Both the position numbers and the translations under genes were made by a program. A DNA stretch of 64,000 nt from Podaxis mareebaensis (taxonomy: Eukaryota > Basidiomycota > Agaricomycetes > Agaricales > Agaricaceae), in assembly GCA_018524725.1 (NCBI GenBank), contig JAEUWP010000483.1, forward strand, positions 1-64,000, given 5' to 3'. Positions within the stretch are counted from its first letter, which is position 1. Each line of letters begins with the position of its first letter. Under the pieces are notes generated by a model, which searched no databases, had not been told where the DNA came from, and saw only the letters and a list, made by a program, of their open reading frames with translations. Positions 10,713 to 22,051 of the stretch are shown here, one piece after another.

Positions 10713-11736
10713 CATCAACAAACCATTCATGTTTGTTGTCTATGCCAAAGTCATAGGGTTCCAGTTTATTTTGGCTAGGGAATAGTGCATTGTCCAATGC
10801 ATTATAGGGCTGGAGCAATGATATGTGGAATGTTGGGTGTATTCGATATTCCTGTAGGGCTGGTGGTAGCTCAAGACAGTAGTTAGATGTCTCAGGTTTG
10901 GCTTCCAGAACCTTAAAGGGTCTGATGAACTTGGGGCAGAGCTTTCAAGCTCTGCCTTTTGGCAAGTTAAGGTTTTTGGTGAAGAGGAATACCAGATCTC
11001 CAACTTTAATGTCAGGTTCGGGTCCTCTCCTTTTGTTTGCCTGGTGGGTTTGAAAAACTTGCACTTCTATAATGGTGTCATGGGCAGTTGCCAAGTTTAT
11101 CAGGGTGGCTTCAATGAATAGTCTAACCCCCTTAGGGGGTGTTAGGTCACCCCATATCTCTTGGATCATACTGGGCATGTATCCACCATTCAGTTCAAAC
11201 AGTGCATACCCAGTAGTGGTGGATATACTCGAGTTTATAGCAAACTCGGTCATGGGTACCTTGTCTACCCAGTTTTTTTGGTCATGGCTGACCATTGCTC
11301 GGAATATCTGTCTGATATTCCAGTTCATGCATTTGGTCTGCCCGTCCATTTGTGGGTGAAATGATGTGGACATTAGGAGCTTAGCTCCTAAAATTTTGTG
11401 GAGTTCTACCCACCACATGGAGGTGAACTTTGAATCTTGATTGCTTATGATTGAACTAGGGAGGCCATGTAGCCTCATGATCTCTTGTAGGTAGATCCAA
11501 GATAACTTGGATGCTTTCATCCACATTTGTACTGGAATCAGGTGTACCATACTTGTCATTCTACAAATGACAACCCAGAGGTAGTCAAAGCCTTTGGATT
11601 CAGGGAATGGACTGACAAAGTCCATTCCAATGGAATCCCAAGGTTTGGTTGGGACTGGTAGTGAGTGCAGTGTCCCAGAAGGTTTCATATTCAAGACCTT
11701 CGAGTGTTGACATATTTCACATGTTCTGCAGTACAT
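10713..11736 (-). pseudogene. gypsy integrase core, C-terminal domain and chromodomain start
   Basis: The 264-codon frame 11736-10945 has the zinc-finger end (YCRTCEICQHSK), the first catalytic Asp (SIGMDFVSPF) and the second (ISNQDSKF). The catalytic Glu, expected in a DGQTE motif, is Lys here (DGQTKCMN). A frame change near 10945 leads into the frame ending in the chromodomain start EWFVDEIISH at the LINE 1 site. The enzyme inserted the element's cDNA; the missing Glu makes this copy inactive. Perfect hairpins at 10935-10956 and 11373-11391 lie in the coding DNA. Confidence 0.8.
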
Positions 11737-12258
11737 GCATCCATCTTTGGCTAATTTTGGCCACCAGTACCGCCTTCAGAGGTACTCTGCTGTCCATTGA
11801 TTGCCAAAGTGACCAACGATCTCATGAGCTTTATTCAAAAGCTCTGTAATTAAGGATCAATCATTGGGGACACATACTACCTCCCATCCTTGGGGGGTAG
11901 TTCTTCAAATAATACTGTCATCATTGATGGTAAAACCACTGTATTTCTCAGGTGCTTCAAGCACTGCTGAAAATATGGGGTTGGATGCATATCCTGATGT
12001 GATTGTTTTCATCACATCGATTGGGAGCTCCATTGGAGCTTCAGTGGTGATGTTACCTGTTAACACGTCTCCCAGTGTTGGGGACTTGGTGAGTCATCCT
12101 TGTGGCTCCTGTTGAGCAACCTGTCTCTGGGCTGCTTCTTGACGCTCACGAGGTTCAATCTCTCATTCTTCCTGCCATTCATGCAGGTGGGTGCTTCAGT
12201 GCAATGGTTGTTTGACCATTGCCTTGACTCTGTTGAGGAGATGCTCAATCTCCTCAGC
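11737..12258 (-). pseudogene. gypsy linker between RNase H and integrase, decayed
   Basis: This holds the remnant of the segment that carries the HHCC zinc finger N-terminus in Ty3 elements. Only short broken frames remain; no intact motif except near the integrase border. Confidence 0.5.
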
Positions 12259-12815
12259 TCATTGTAGAGGTAGGTCCTCGCAGTGAGGATCAATTCTGTG
12301 ATTGACTTGGATGTATTCTCCAGGGGAGTGTTCCTCTCCTGGTGTATCACTTTCAAAGTAGTGAGACAGGCAGTCTGCTACTTTATTTTGTTCTCCTTTG
12401 ACATATGTAATGTCAAAGTTAAAGTGCAATAGATAGTCCATCCATTGTTGTTGTCAGCTAGACAATCACATTTGAGTTTTAAAAAACTCCAATGCCTTGT
12501 GATCCATGATAACATGGATCTGGTATCCAACGAGCTTGTCCTCCCACTTCATTAGCACTTCTAAAATTGCTAGTGTCTCAAGTTCATGCACAGCATAGTT
12601 CTGCTGTGCGGGGGTGAACTTCTTGGACATGAATCCTGCTGGATGGCAGTCTGCCCAGGTGGGTCCTTGTCTGTACATAGCTCCAATGCCTGTCTTAGAG
12701 GCATCACAGATGATCCATATGGGTTCCCCAGTTCTGGGGTCTATCAGTTTGACAATAGGGGTCTTCTTGCAGATCCTCTTCACCATGTCAAAGCAACACT
12801 GGTGAAGGGGTCTCC
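12259..12815 (-). pseudogene. gypsy RNase H and connection
   Basis: The frames encode the Ty3 RNase H: IICDASKTGIGAM with its catalytic Asp, YAVHELETLAIL with its catalytic Glu, IMDHKALEFF, and the terminal ITYVKGEQNKVAD. The upstream end (FHWRPLHQCCFDMVK) is cut by LINE 2, and the preceding RT end lies at 16,487 and above. A shift separates 12466 from 12441. Hairpins at 12201-12222 and 12501-12520 lie in or near it. Confidence 0.8.
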
Positions 12816-12831
12816 AATGGAACGGGGTTCC
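12816..12831. repeat. LINE 2 target-site duplication, left copy
   Basis: AATGGAACGGGGTTCC matches 16471-16486 except for one CpG that became CpA on the right. Confidence 0.9.
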
Positions 12832-15800
12832 CAGTCCAATATTCCCCCACCCACTTCCCTGATGACCCCAACAAATCTGCAATGGTGATCAATCTCATGT
12901 TTGCGATCTCTCTGCTGGATCTCCCTGCCCCTACCCACTCATACCAACATGATTGGCACTCCTGATCTGACCATGTTCCCCTCTTTACACAGGTCCCTCT
13001 GTCATCAACCACCACCCCCATCACTGTCAAATGTACTATTCCCAGAGATTCCAAAGAAGAAGCTCTTTTCCTATACAATTGCTCTCAACACATAAAGGCC
13101 ATCCCCCCAAATTTTGACTCTTCAGATGATGTCAATAAATATGTGACTTCCATCTTCAATATTGTTTCTGAGGAATGGAATGCAAATACTGTAGAAGTTA
13201 AAATTTGCCAATGCTCAAAGCCTTGGTGGAACAACCAATGCTCTGATGCCCTGTATGCCTTCAATGCTCATCACACTAAATGAAATTGGAGCAACTTTAG
13301 ATGCACTACTAAAAAAACAAAAAGAGCTTTCTTTGACAAAAAGATCTTGGAGATCTTGAGGGAGAAATGACAACCTTGGGACTTAATGTCATGGGTGAAG
13401 AAATGTAATCTCCCCCCCTCTCAATCCATCCTCCACAGAGGACAACCATGTGATGAGCCAGAAAGCCTATGGAAAGTGCTTGACGAGACATATAATGCAG
13501 CATCTAATAGACCTGTTGACCTCAATACAGCCAACTTCGCTCCTGAACAAGAAGAATGATCATGGCCCCCTTTCTTGACCAGGGAATTAACAGATGCCCT
13601 CTTGCCATGTGCCAACTCTTCCACTCCAGGCCCAGATCATCTCACATGGGCCCACATCAAATTCCTCATGTCCAATGATGACATCAAATCAAACTTCACG
13701 ACATTCACCTCCGCATGTATTCAGTTCCATACATGGCCAGAATATTTCAAGACATCCACTTTGGTCATCATCCCTAAACTGAATAAACCTCACTATTTGA
13801 TGCCTAAAATGTTCCAGCCTATTGTCCTTCTAAACACCCTAGGCAAACTTATTGAGAAGATGATTTCCAATCGTCTCCAATTTGAATCAACACAGTTCAA
13901 TCTCGTCCACCCCCTTCAATTCGGGGGTATTATTCATCGTTCTATGGAAGATGTGGGTGTCTTTGTTACCCACATGGTTTGCACAGGCTGGAAAAGGAAC
14001 TTGAAAATGAGCATCCTTGCTTTTGATGTCGCTCAATTCTTCCCTTCTATTAACCACTCTCTTTTAATTCAAATTCTCAAAAGACATGGTTTTCATTCAT
14101 CAGTAGTTTCTTTCTTTTCAGACTATCTGGTAAATTGTTTCACTAAATATTCTTGGAACAATGAATCTTCTCCTCCCTTTCCTGCTTCTGTAGGTGTAGG
14201 CCAAGGATCAGCTCTCTCTCCCATTTTAACTGCCCTATACCTTTTGCCATTCATTCACAAATTCTCTAACAATGCTTGGTGTAAATTACTCTCTTTTGTA
14301 GATGACAGTCTCATTATTGTACAATCTGACTCGTTTCCCACTAACTGTAATCTACTCACTTCAGTTTATCTTAGTTACAAACAATTACTAACCTCCATGG
14401 GCCTCACTCTTGAACACGACAAGACAGAGGCTTTCCACTTTTCCAACCTCCCTTGGGTGGAACCTGACCCTCATATCATTGTCAACCATCCCACAGATGG
14501 TCATCTCACTTTCATTCCCAAACGCCATCTCCGATACTTGGGATTCTACTTTGACTGGGTGCTCTCTTTCAAAGAACATGTCCAGTATTATTGGACAAAG
14601 GTGCTATCTACAGTCAAATGCATGCACCTCCTCAGTAATTCAATCTGAGGTCTTTCCCCCTTACACAAGTGCCTCTTATATAGGTCTTGTGTAGTTCCCA
14701 TCGCCATTTACAGGTTCCATCTATGGTTCAATTGCAATGGCTGATACAAAGGCCTTATTAAACAACTTCAGCAAATGCAACAGTCTGCAGCCTTATGGAT
14801 CACCAGTGCATTTCACACAACACCAACAGGTGGCGTCGAGGCTATTGCTGGTCTCATTCCCATCCAACTCCACCTTTTCAAGCTTGCTAAGCGATGTTCC
14901 CTTTGATTCCAAACCCTCCCCCCCTCCCATCCACTCAAAATCCTCACATGTGATGTTGACCCCCTTGACACATGCTCTACTAAAACCCGATCCATGGCGC
15001 TAGATTTTGTGTCTGACACCCAACTAGTCTTGGATCGGTTCAACCACCTCCACCCAAGCACCAAGCCCAGTCAGTGTCTTGTTGATCACTTCGAATCTCA
15101 AATTCATTTCCATCAATGTCCCACCCCTGTCGATAGTAATATCAAGGCTAGATACATTCAATCTCTCGATGTAGCTAGAGATTCTTCCTTCTCTTCTCCA
15201 GTATCATTAGTTGTCTCTTCTGATGGTTCTGTTCCCCTTGATCTGCAGCTTTCTGCCACCTCCACTTTCATTGTTTTTGGCTCTTCTGCTTCTGACATTC
15301 TCTCCTCCTCTGTTCACCCCTGTGGGAAAGTTATCTCTTCAGATTCCAAATCTTATGCTATCTGTCTCAGTCTCTTTTCTTCCGTCTCTCTTGCTATCTC
15401 TCATAGTTGTTCCTCTATCTCTTTCTTTACAGACTCTATTTCCTCTGCTAAACTTCTTTTTAACTATGGCCCCCACAGTGCTCACAAGGACACTCTAGCA
15501 GTCATCCCTCTTCTCCAAGAGTGGTTGTCTTCTTCCCCCCTCAATAACATCCATTTCTGGTCAGTTCCCTCCTCTGAAAAATGGTCAGTTCACTTCCAAG
15601 TGCACAACCTTGCCAAGTTGTTGCACATTCCCAATAACCCATGGTTCCCCATCTGCACCTCTTTAGGCTACGTTTGCAATCATTACACCACCAAATGCCT
15701 TGCTCTCTGGAGGCAAAAGATGAACATTCCCAAATACTGGGGCCATAACTGGCTTCCCCTTACCAATCCCATGGACCAACCCCTGGAACCCAAATACACC

Positions 15801-16121
15801 AACAGCAGCACTTGGCTCTCTTCAGGCCTTGGCACTGATCCCAACTTATGCGTGCACTTCACTCACTGCATGACTGACCACATGCCCATTGGCACCTTCA
15901 GACAGCACTTCTTCCCAGGGCACTACACCACTTCCTGCCCATGTGGTGAAGAACTTGAAACTCAGGACCATATCATCCACCACTGTCCCCTTTATCATTG
16001 GCCTTATGGTATTCATATGAATATCTTTTGGCTCATCGAGTTTCTTCATGAAAACCCAGTGGCATTCTCATTCACTGATCAGATACAAGGACCAATTACC
16101 TTTGAGGACTACAACACTTGA
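12832..16121 (+). pseudogene. LINE 2 ORF2 remnant: endonuclease end, RT, RNase H
   Basis: The frame can be followed against LINE 1 ORF2. The nuclease end is followed by an RT block (13575-14648, with FVDD), then the RNase H and CPCGE zinc motif (14994-16121). At least five extra stops replace LINE 1 arginine CGA codons by TGA (near 13,281, 13,367, 13,557, 14,646 and 16,120). The TGA between RT and RNase H (14741-14743) is present in LINE 1 as well. Many other Arg codons became Cys, His, Trp or Gln by CpG transition. It is not functional. Confidence 0.9.
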
Positions 16122-16470
16122 TGGCTTACTCGATGAGAGAGGCTGACTCTACATGGTGCTCCAGATGTTCACTAAAAAGGGTCTTCTTCCTTTTCTTCTC
16201 TCCTATATATGCTTGCCTCTAGTTAGCTCCCTATTTCCCAACTCTCTTCATCTTTGTCTCTTTTCTCTCTCTATGTTTGATCAGTTGTACATCATATCTT
16301 GTGTTGGTTGCCTCTTGCTAGCTCCCTCACTCCCTTCCCTCATTTCCCTTTCTTTTTCTTTTCTCTCTGTTTCTTTCTCTTGTCTGTAGGTTTCAGCTCT
16401 TGGGACTGCTATCGCGCACCTGTTTGTAGTAGCTAGTCTATTGCAATAAATGTTGATTTAAAAAAAAAAA
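16122..16470 (+). other. LINE 2 3' UTR, conserved tail and poly(A)
   Basis: CT-rich UTR followed by the tail seen in LINE 1 (TGGGACTGCTATCGCGCACC, then AATAAA and poly(A)). The CGCGC in the tail keeps its CpGs although the coding part lost most of them. Confidence 0.75.
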
Positions 16471-16486
16471 AATGGAACAGGGTTCC
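16471..16486. repeat. LINE 2 target-site duplication, right copy
   Basis: AATGGAACAGGGTTCC directly follows the poly(A). It pairs with 12816-12831. Confidence 0.9.
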
Positions 16487-17505
16487 GTTCTGGGTGATTG
16501 CAAGCAGTGGCCCAGTGTATGCAGATACATCTGGCAAAAAGTTTGCCAGGTAGTTGATGAGTCCAACAAATCATTGGACATCAGTATAGTTTCTGGGAGT
16601 GCGCCACCCCTGAATATGAGTCAGTTTGTCTTCGTCTGGGTGTATCCCTTGGTCATTGATAATATGACCAAGGCAGTCGACATGATCTGCATACAGATCG
16701 CATTTGGATTGTTTGACATATAATTTGTGTTCACACAGTCACTTGAACACAAGTCATAGATGATCTTCGTGTTCATCTATTGAGTCAGAGAATATGAAGA
16801 TGTCATCAAGGTATACGTGTACACATATACCTATGACATTGTGAAATATAGTGGTCATTAACCACTGAAAGGTTGCAGGGGCATTGCAATCCCCCTGCTG
16901 CATTATGTTGCTGACATATGTGCCAGTGATTGTAGCAAATCCCATTTTGTCTACGTCTTCCAGATGTATTTGGACTTGTTTGTAGGTGTCAGCAAGATCG
17001 ATTTTGGATCAATATCACACTTGAGCAACGTCTTCTCAAATGATGTCTTGGTCTGGCAAGGGTGTGGCATCCTTGATGGTGTTTTCATTTCATTGTCATG
17101 CATCTATGATGGTTCATAGTCGACTGTCTTTCTTTGGGATTCACAGTAACAGCACTGCTTGGGAGACATGTTGTGGCTCCCACCATCTTGCATTCACATA
17201 ATGGTTGAGTTCCTGGTGAAACTCCCCACGTAGAGATTGAGGGCATTGAGGAGTGAAGTAATTGTACTTCTTATTCTCATCGATGAGGTTTATTTCGTGA
17301 TTTACTTCACAAAATGGTGGTAATTCATCGGGAGGACCTTGCATGATATCCTCGAATTCGCTGAACCACTGCTGGTGCAGAGTTGGTATGTCTTTCTTGG
17401 AATACTGACCTTCTTGCTCAGGGTGGTGATTCCTCTTTTCAGCATTGATACGAGCATTTCATATTTGAGTTTCTGAATTGTCTTCCACTGGAAGACAAGT
17501 GACAA
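16487..17505 (-). pseudogene. gypsy reverse transcriptase, broken
   Basis: Frames from 17505 downward give the RT entry (VNHEINLIDENKKYNYFTP, then NARWWEP), the catalytic YLDDIFIFSDS (16945-16754), and the thumb/connection (GLINYLANFLPDVSAYTGPL) that runs to the LINE 2 site. Several stops and shifts break it. It reverse-transcribed the gypsy RNA when active. Hairpins at 16647-16673 and 17478-17498 lie in the coding DNA. Confidence 0.82.
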
Positions 17506-18016
17506 TCATACTGCAGAGTTGATCTCATACCATTTTATCAGGGTAATGTACCCTGGTAAACTCCTGGGTTTCAACTATGTTGTTGAGGTTGGGTTGTGTG
17601 AACCCAGTCGAGGTTGGTAGTTTGTCCCCAGGACAATGCATTTCCCATATGCCGCAGACCATGGCATTCCATTCTGTGGGCATTCAGGGGTCATAATACC
17701 ACTTGAACATTGGGTTCTGAGCTGGTCTGTCTATCAAACGAGACTTGTATCTTGTTTTTTGTGGTCCCTGAGGGGCATTTTGTCCCTCTTGAATTGGTGA
17801 AGGATGCACTTTCTCCTTCAGTTTGTGTCTCTTGGAGGAGACCTTGTGTTCTTCTTGATCCACATCCCCCCTTCAAGAGTTCTATGAACTCTCAACATTT
17901 TCTAGGAGGTGATGGCTATCATGGGGTAATGTTTCCCCTCAGGAACTTTGTTCATCATCTCGAACTTCTTCTATGGATGTTTGATGAATATTGTCTCATC
18001 GAACATCCTCCACAAG
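17506..18016 (-). pseudogene. gypsy protease-RT spacer, decayed
   Basis: Short broken minus-strand frames between the protease and RT. A 61-codon stretch (17876-17691) is Lys/Thr/Gln-rich. No domain is expected or seen here. Confidence 0.45.
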
Positions 18017-18698
18017 TCAACTTGACTTGTTTTTGTCAGTTGCACAGTGGCAATGCAGGTGAGTATCTGATTCACTGGTGAAGTTTGCCACTGCTATGGT
18101 TTTGTTTCCAATTCTGACTTCATTCTTGATGAAGTTGAGGATGACATTGTTCATATGCATGAATGGCATACCAATTATCATGTCATAGCAATCGAAGTTT
18201 GCTACATCTACATATGTATGGGTACGTATGTTTCCAATGGCAACATTTACTGTTGCTCTGTACTTGACAGTGGATTGACTGCCCACTGTCCCCAGTTGCA
18301 GTGTGTGAGGGTCTAATAGTTTGTTGACCCTGATGCCAGCCACTTGTGCAAATGTGGGGGTGATGCCAGTAGTCATACTACTGGAGTCCCACAGTGTCCA
18401 AGCATCAATACCGTTGACACTGACAAGAGTGGTGAGACATTGTTTCTTGCTGAGGGAGGCTTGGGGCTGAAGGATCTTATCCTTCTCTTTATGGAGGGTA
18501 ACATGGCATACCCTCACTTCGTGGTCTGGTTTCTTGCTGGGCTTGACAGTGAGAGCATTGACAACATTGAAGTCGTTGCAATCTTTGTTGTTGACATCTT
18601 CTGTGTTGCCAATCATGGCAGCAAAATCATATTCATCATCAATGTCAGATCTGTAGTCTGATTTGATGACTTTGACTTGTACTAGTTCATCTCCATTT
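18017..18698 (-). pseudogene. gypsy aspartic protease, continuous with gag
   Basis: From the LINE 3 site the frame reads on from the gag zinc-knuckle region (SSNGDEL then VQVKVIKSDY) into a retropepsin-like domain with WTLWDSSSMTTG in place of the usual D-S-G, then DMIIGMPF and an ordered C-terminal strand. The active-site Gly is Ser, as GGC to AGC would give. The protease would have cut the gag-pol polyprotein. A perfect hairpin lies at 18366-18384. Confidence 0.75.
18684..18698. repeat. LINE 3 target-site duplication, left copy
   Basis: AGTTCATCTCCATTT, identical to 22169-22183, abuts the poly(T) tail of LINE 3. Confidence 0.9.
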
Positions 18699-20672
18699 TT
18701 TTTTTTTTTTTTTTTTTTAAATCCACGTTTATTGCAGCAAGACTAGCCTACTACAAAAGGGTGTGCAATAGCAGTCCCAATCAGATATGAGAAGAGAAGC
18801 AGAAGAGAAGGAAAAGAACAGGTGCCCCAAACAACAGGAATGAAAAAGTTCAAAGTTAAACACATATAGATGAAAACAAGAGAGTCTGTACAGAATACAG
18901 TGACATGGCCACTTGCACTTGTCTTGACTAACCCTTACGACACCCACCCCGAGGAGTGGAGGCTTTCTTGGCTGAAGTGGAGGCCGTGTTGCATTGGTAT
19001 CACCCGAGAATCCAATCTCTGTTGAAGCGATGTTGCCAGTAGGGGCACCAGCAGTCGTTGGAAGAGTGGGTGCCTGAGCAGTTGAGGCACTGGGGGGAAT
19101 GAGGGCAGGGTTCGCCTGCCAGAGTGGAGGGAATGGGGGGAGTCGACTTGGGATTGCCCTTGCAACACCTGGCCATGGAGCGGTGGGAGGCCTCGGAGTG
19201 AGGTCCCCCACAGAGAGGACACCTGGGTGCACGAGCATGGTAGGCATCAGAAGGATGACCCCAGTGCCAGCATCACTGGCACTGAGGTGTACTGGTGTGG
19301 GCACGAGCCCCTTTGATGAGACAGGAAGCACCATTAATCATGATGCACCTGTTGATAAGGGAGGCGGCGAGGGTGCCACGTTGAGAGTCAACCAAGTTGA
19401 TCCACACAGTGGTGGTATCAGACTTGGCAGAGTTTCGCACGACGCACAAGTGGTGCACATCAGAGGTGGGAAAGAAGGGGGAGGCCAAGGCCTCGGTCTT
19501 GACTTGATCAGCTGAGAGAGTGAAACCATCAGCTGAGAAGAAAGGAATGTCTGCAACCTTGATGAAAGACTGGGACATGGGGAGGGTGATGGAAGCACTC
19601 TTGAGCACAGTGGGGAGGCAGGCAGACAAGGCATTGAGGTCTGCCTGGGAGGGGACACCGCCAGTGGAGAAGGCAATGACACCAGAATGGAAGTGGCCAG
19701 AGTCGACAGTAAGCACTGACTTGGCCCGGGTGAGCACTTGATTGAAGTGCGTGACGAGGGACTGAAGGGAGATGTAAGCGCTAGCTAGGTCACTAGCACT
19801 GGTGCTCAAGAAGAACTGATGCCGGGTAGGTCCCCAGGTCACATAATAAGGCTTACACCTTGTGGAAGGATTGGGTCCAGGAGGTCCAGGCTTGATGTCA
19901 CACAAGGGAGGACTAGGCCTGTCGCATGGAGGTTGAGGGGCACGTGAGGGAGGTCTGGGCCTGTCACATGGAGCAGGAGTCACAGGGGGGGGCTGAAGGA
20001 GCACCGAGGCCTGGGTGGAGGGTTGGGAAGCAGGCACTGATTGAGTGTCTGCCATCACTGAGTCAGCCATTCCATGGAATGGCATGTGTTGGGCATGTGG
20101 CTTGCATGCCTCAATAAGCAGAGCAGTAATACTGTCTGCTGGGGGGGGGATACACCAGGCAGAAGGGGGAGTGCGATTGGCAAATAAATTCTTAGACTCC
20201 ATAACAGATATGAAGTCGCAGAGGGTGGTGAATAAGTGAGGGTCAGGGGAGTATGAATCCTCTGCTTCAAGTAAAGCTTGGGATAGCATTATGAGCATGC
20301 CCGAGGGAGTTTCATCATCCTCATTCTCAGTGACCTTGCTGGGGGTGGAGTCAGAGGGGAGGGTGGAGGGAGCAGCTTTAGGAGTTTTCTGCTCGAAGGG
20401 AGGGGAGACAGGGAGATCAAGCTCCATGACAGAAGAGGACCTGCTCTGGAGTATCCCAGAAGCATGCCTGGAAGATGATGAGGGGGAGGGGGTGCCTGGC
20501 TCTGACATAGTCCACAAGAGTTTCTGCCACTCTTGCTGTGGGGGGCCTTGAGGGATCCAACCACCGGGGTTGGAGGGAGTGCGGATGCCTTGACTGTTAG
20601 CATCATCGATGGTCATCGCTTTGAGGTTATCAATGTATTCTCGCCATGCTTTATCTTGCTGGCGGCCATATT

Positions 20673-20677
20673 CACAA
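20673..20677. repeat. solo LTR target-site duplication, left copy
   Basis: CACAA, repeated at 22047-22051. Confidence 0.85.
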
Positions 20678-22046
20678 TGTTATGAACCCTCCCAGCACAC
20701 CACGCTGCAACTGCATCTACAACGCCTTAGTCCATGAGCTTGGACTTCCCAACGCCTCCCGCCACACCACTCAGGATACCCATATGCCAGATGAAGACCC
20801 CGTCCGCTATCGCAATGAAGCCTTCGCTAATTGTTGCCTCCCTGGCCACGCATCCTTATTCTCACAAGACTGGCCGACGCCTGGCCCACTATTCTACTCG
20901 ACCGATTGTATGATGACTGAAATCCTCCGCATCACTTGGGAGAACGCTCCCTTCACTCATGTCTTCGATCCCGACGGATTATATGTTCAGACCATCCACA
21001 ATAACTTCGACTCCACCTGGGCCCACGGTTGGAAGATGATCCCTTACGCTGGAGAACCGATTGTATTCCTCCACCCCTACATGATGTATCCACCCGAGGT
21101 CGTCCCTCATATCATCAAATATGAAGTCACTCGTGGACTCTACTTTCGAGAAGTAGAAGTCTATCGTCTCGACCCTAACTCCGACGAACCTCTGGCCATC
21201 CCTCCCTGCAGATCGCAGCTTCCTCCATTGCACAGCGTCGACTCCAACATCCCTGGCATCGATGACTCTGAACCCATCGAAGAACCTCCTCCCTATCCAC
21301 CTCCCTACGTCACTGCAGACGTTTCCTCATCATCGTCATCATCGTCATCACCTCACCGCAGCATGCTGATTATCCACGAGTCAGATTCCTCTGACTCTTC
21401 TGACTCACCCCTCGTCGGGAACTTCACCATTCCCAGTTCCACCTCATCTCCCAGCTCTTACTCTTCCGACTCCAGTGGACAACTTCACCTGGACATGGAC
21501 TTGTAATATAACTCGTAAATAGTTTCCTCTCTATCTTGTTACAGACATTTTGCCTTGTATCCCTGTATCTCGCCTGAACTCCACCTTGTACAATTTCCTT
21601 AGTTAGTTGATTTCCTTTCTTGTCTAGTTCCTATTCTTGTCTTAGCTTCTATTCTTGTCTTGCTCCGCTCCGTAGCCTCTCTTCTATTGACTCTCGGACT
21701 CATAGCATTACTTCATAGTTACCTCTTTAGGACATTAGAAGTAAAGCTTAAATAGCTGCCCATGTACTGGAAGCGCAAGCTTCCTATATTCTCAAATCTC
21801 AAGTTATTGTTTACCTTTAACTTCTGATTGACGTTAGCTCACGATCAGTGTGGTAGTAAACGCTCTATTGGTCATACTCTCGACTTATAGACGTTCAACC
21901 TCCTGAGTGTACTTAACTGGACACTTGCCTTGCCACCTTCTTATCGTGATCCTTCTTGCTAGATCCTAGTGCCTCTGCGAACCATCTAGTGAGATAGCCG
22001 CCCCCTAGCAAAGCTTAGGCGACTGGTGATAAGGACCAACCTAACA
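20678..22046 (+). mobile_element. solo LTR, 1,369 bp, containing an ORF
   Basis: Begins TGTTATGAACC and ends CCTAACA with a 5-bp TSD CACAA on both sides. Removing it with one TSD restores an open frame in LINE 3 ORF1, which fixes the ends. CpG is abundant, unlike the surrounding gypsy, so this is the youngest layer here. The internal region of its parent element was lost by LTR-LTR recombination. The first 60% is coding-like; 21,507-22,046 is AT-rich without ORFs and would hold promoter and poly(A) signals. Confidence 0.88.
20682..21506 (+). CDS. LTR-encoded 274-aa protein of unknown function
   Basis: The ATG is 5 nt into the LTR and the frame is intact to TAA at 21504-21506. Residues 1-170 look globular, with several Cys, Trp and His residues and no domain I recognise. 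Residues 202-209 are PPPYPPPY, tandem PPxY motifs of the kind that bind WW domains and serve as late domains in retroviral Gag. A Ser run (215-223) and acidic Ser-Asp repeats follow. There is no signal peptide or membrane segment. The frame is also open for a short stretch upstream in the flank, so in a complete element it might be the end of a longer ORF running into the 3' LTR. A simple LTR would not be expected to keep 274 codons open. Confidence 0.6.
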   Translation: MNPPSTPRCNCIYNALVHELGLPNASRHTTQDTHMPDEDPVRYRNEAFANCCLPGHASLFSQDWPTPGPLFYSTDCMMTEILRITWENAPFTHVFDPDGLYVQTIHNNFDSTWAHGWKMIPYAGEPIVFLHPYMMYPPEVVPHIIKYEVTRGLYFREVEVYRLDPNSDEPLAIPPCRSQLPPLHSVDSNIPGIDDSEPIEEPPPYPPPYVTADVSSSSSSSSSPHRSMLIIHESDSSDSSDSPLVGNFTIPSSTSSPSSYSSDSSGQLHLDMDL

Positions 22047-22051
22047 CACAA
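22047..22051. repeat. solo LTR target-site duplication, right copy
   Basis: CACAA, the second copy of 20673-20677. Confidence 0.85.

Larger units (their letters stand above)
12832..16470 (+). mobile_element. LINE 2: 5'-truncated, decayed copy of the LINE 1 family
   Basis: A plus-strand copy that begins inside the ORF2 endonuclease (frame matching LINE 1 TPIQYSPTHFPDDPNKS) and ends in the same 3' tail plus a poly(A) of about 12. It is flanked by 16-bp TSDs. 5' truncation is the usual result of incomplete reverse transcription. It lies between RT and RNase H of the gypsy, opposite to it in orientation. Most protein differences from LINE 1 are at former CpG sites, so the copy is older or was methylated longer. 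Confidence 0.92.

Noticed and set aside
20646..20681. Start of the LTR ORF at 20,646
   Set aside because: That ATG lies in the flanking LINE 3, not in the LTR; the first Met inside the LTR is at 20,682.
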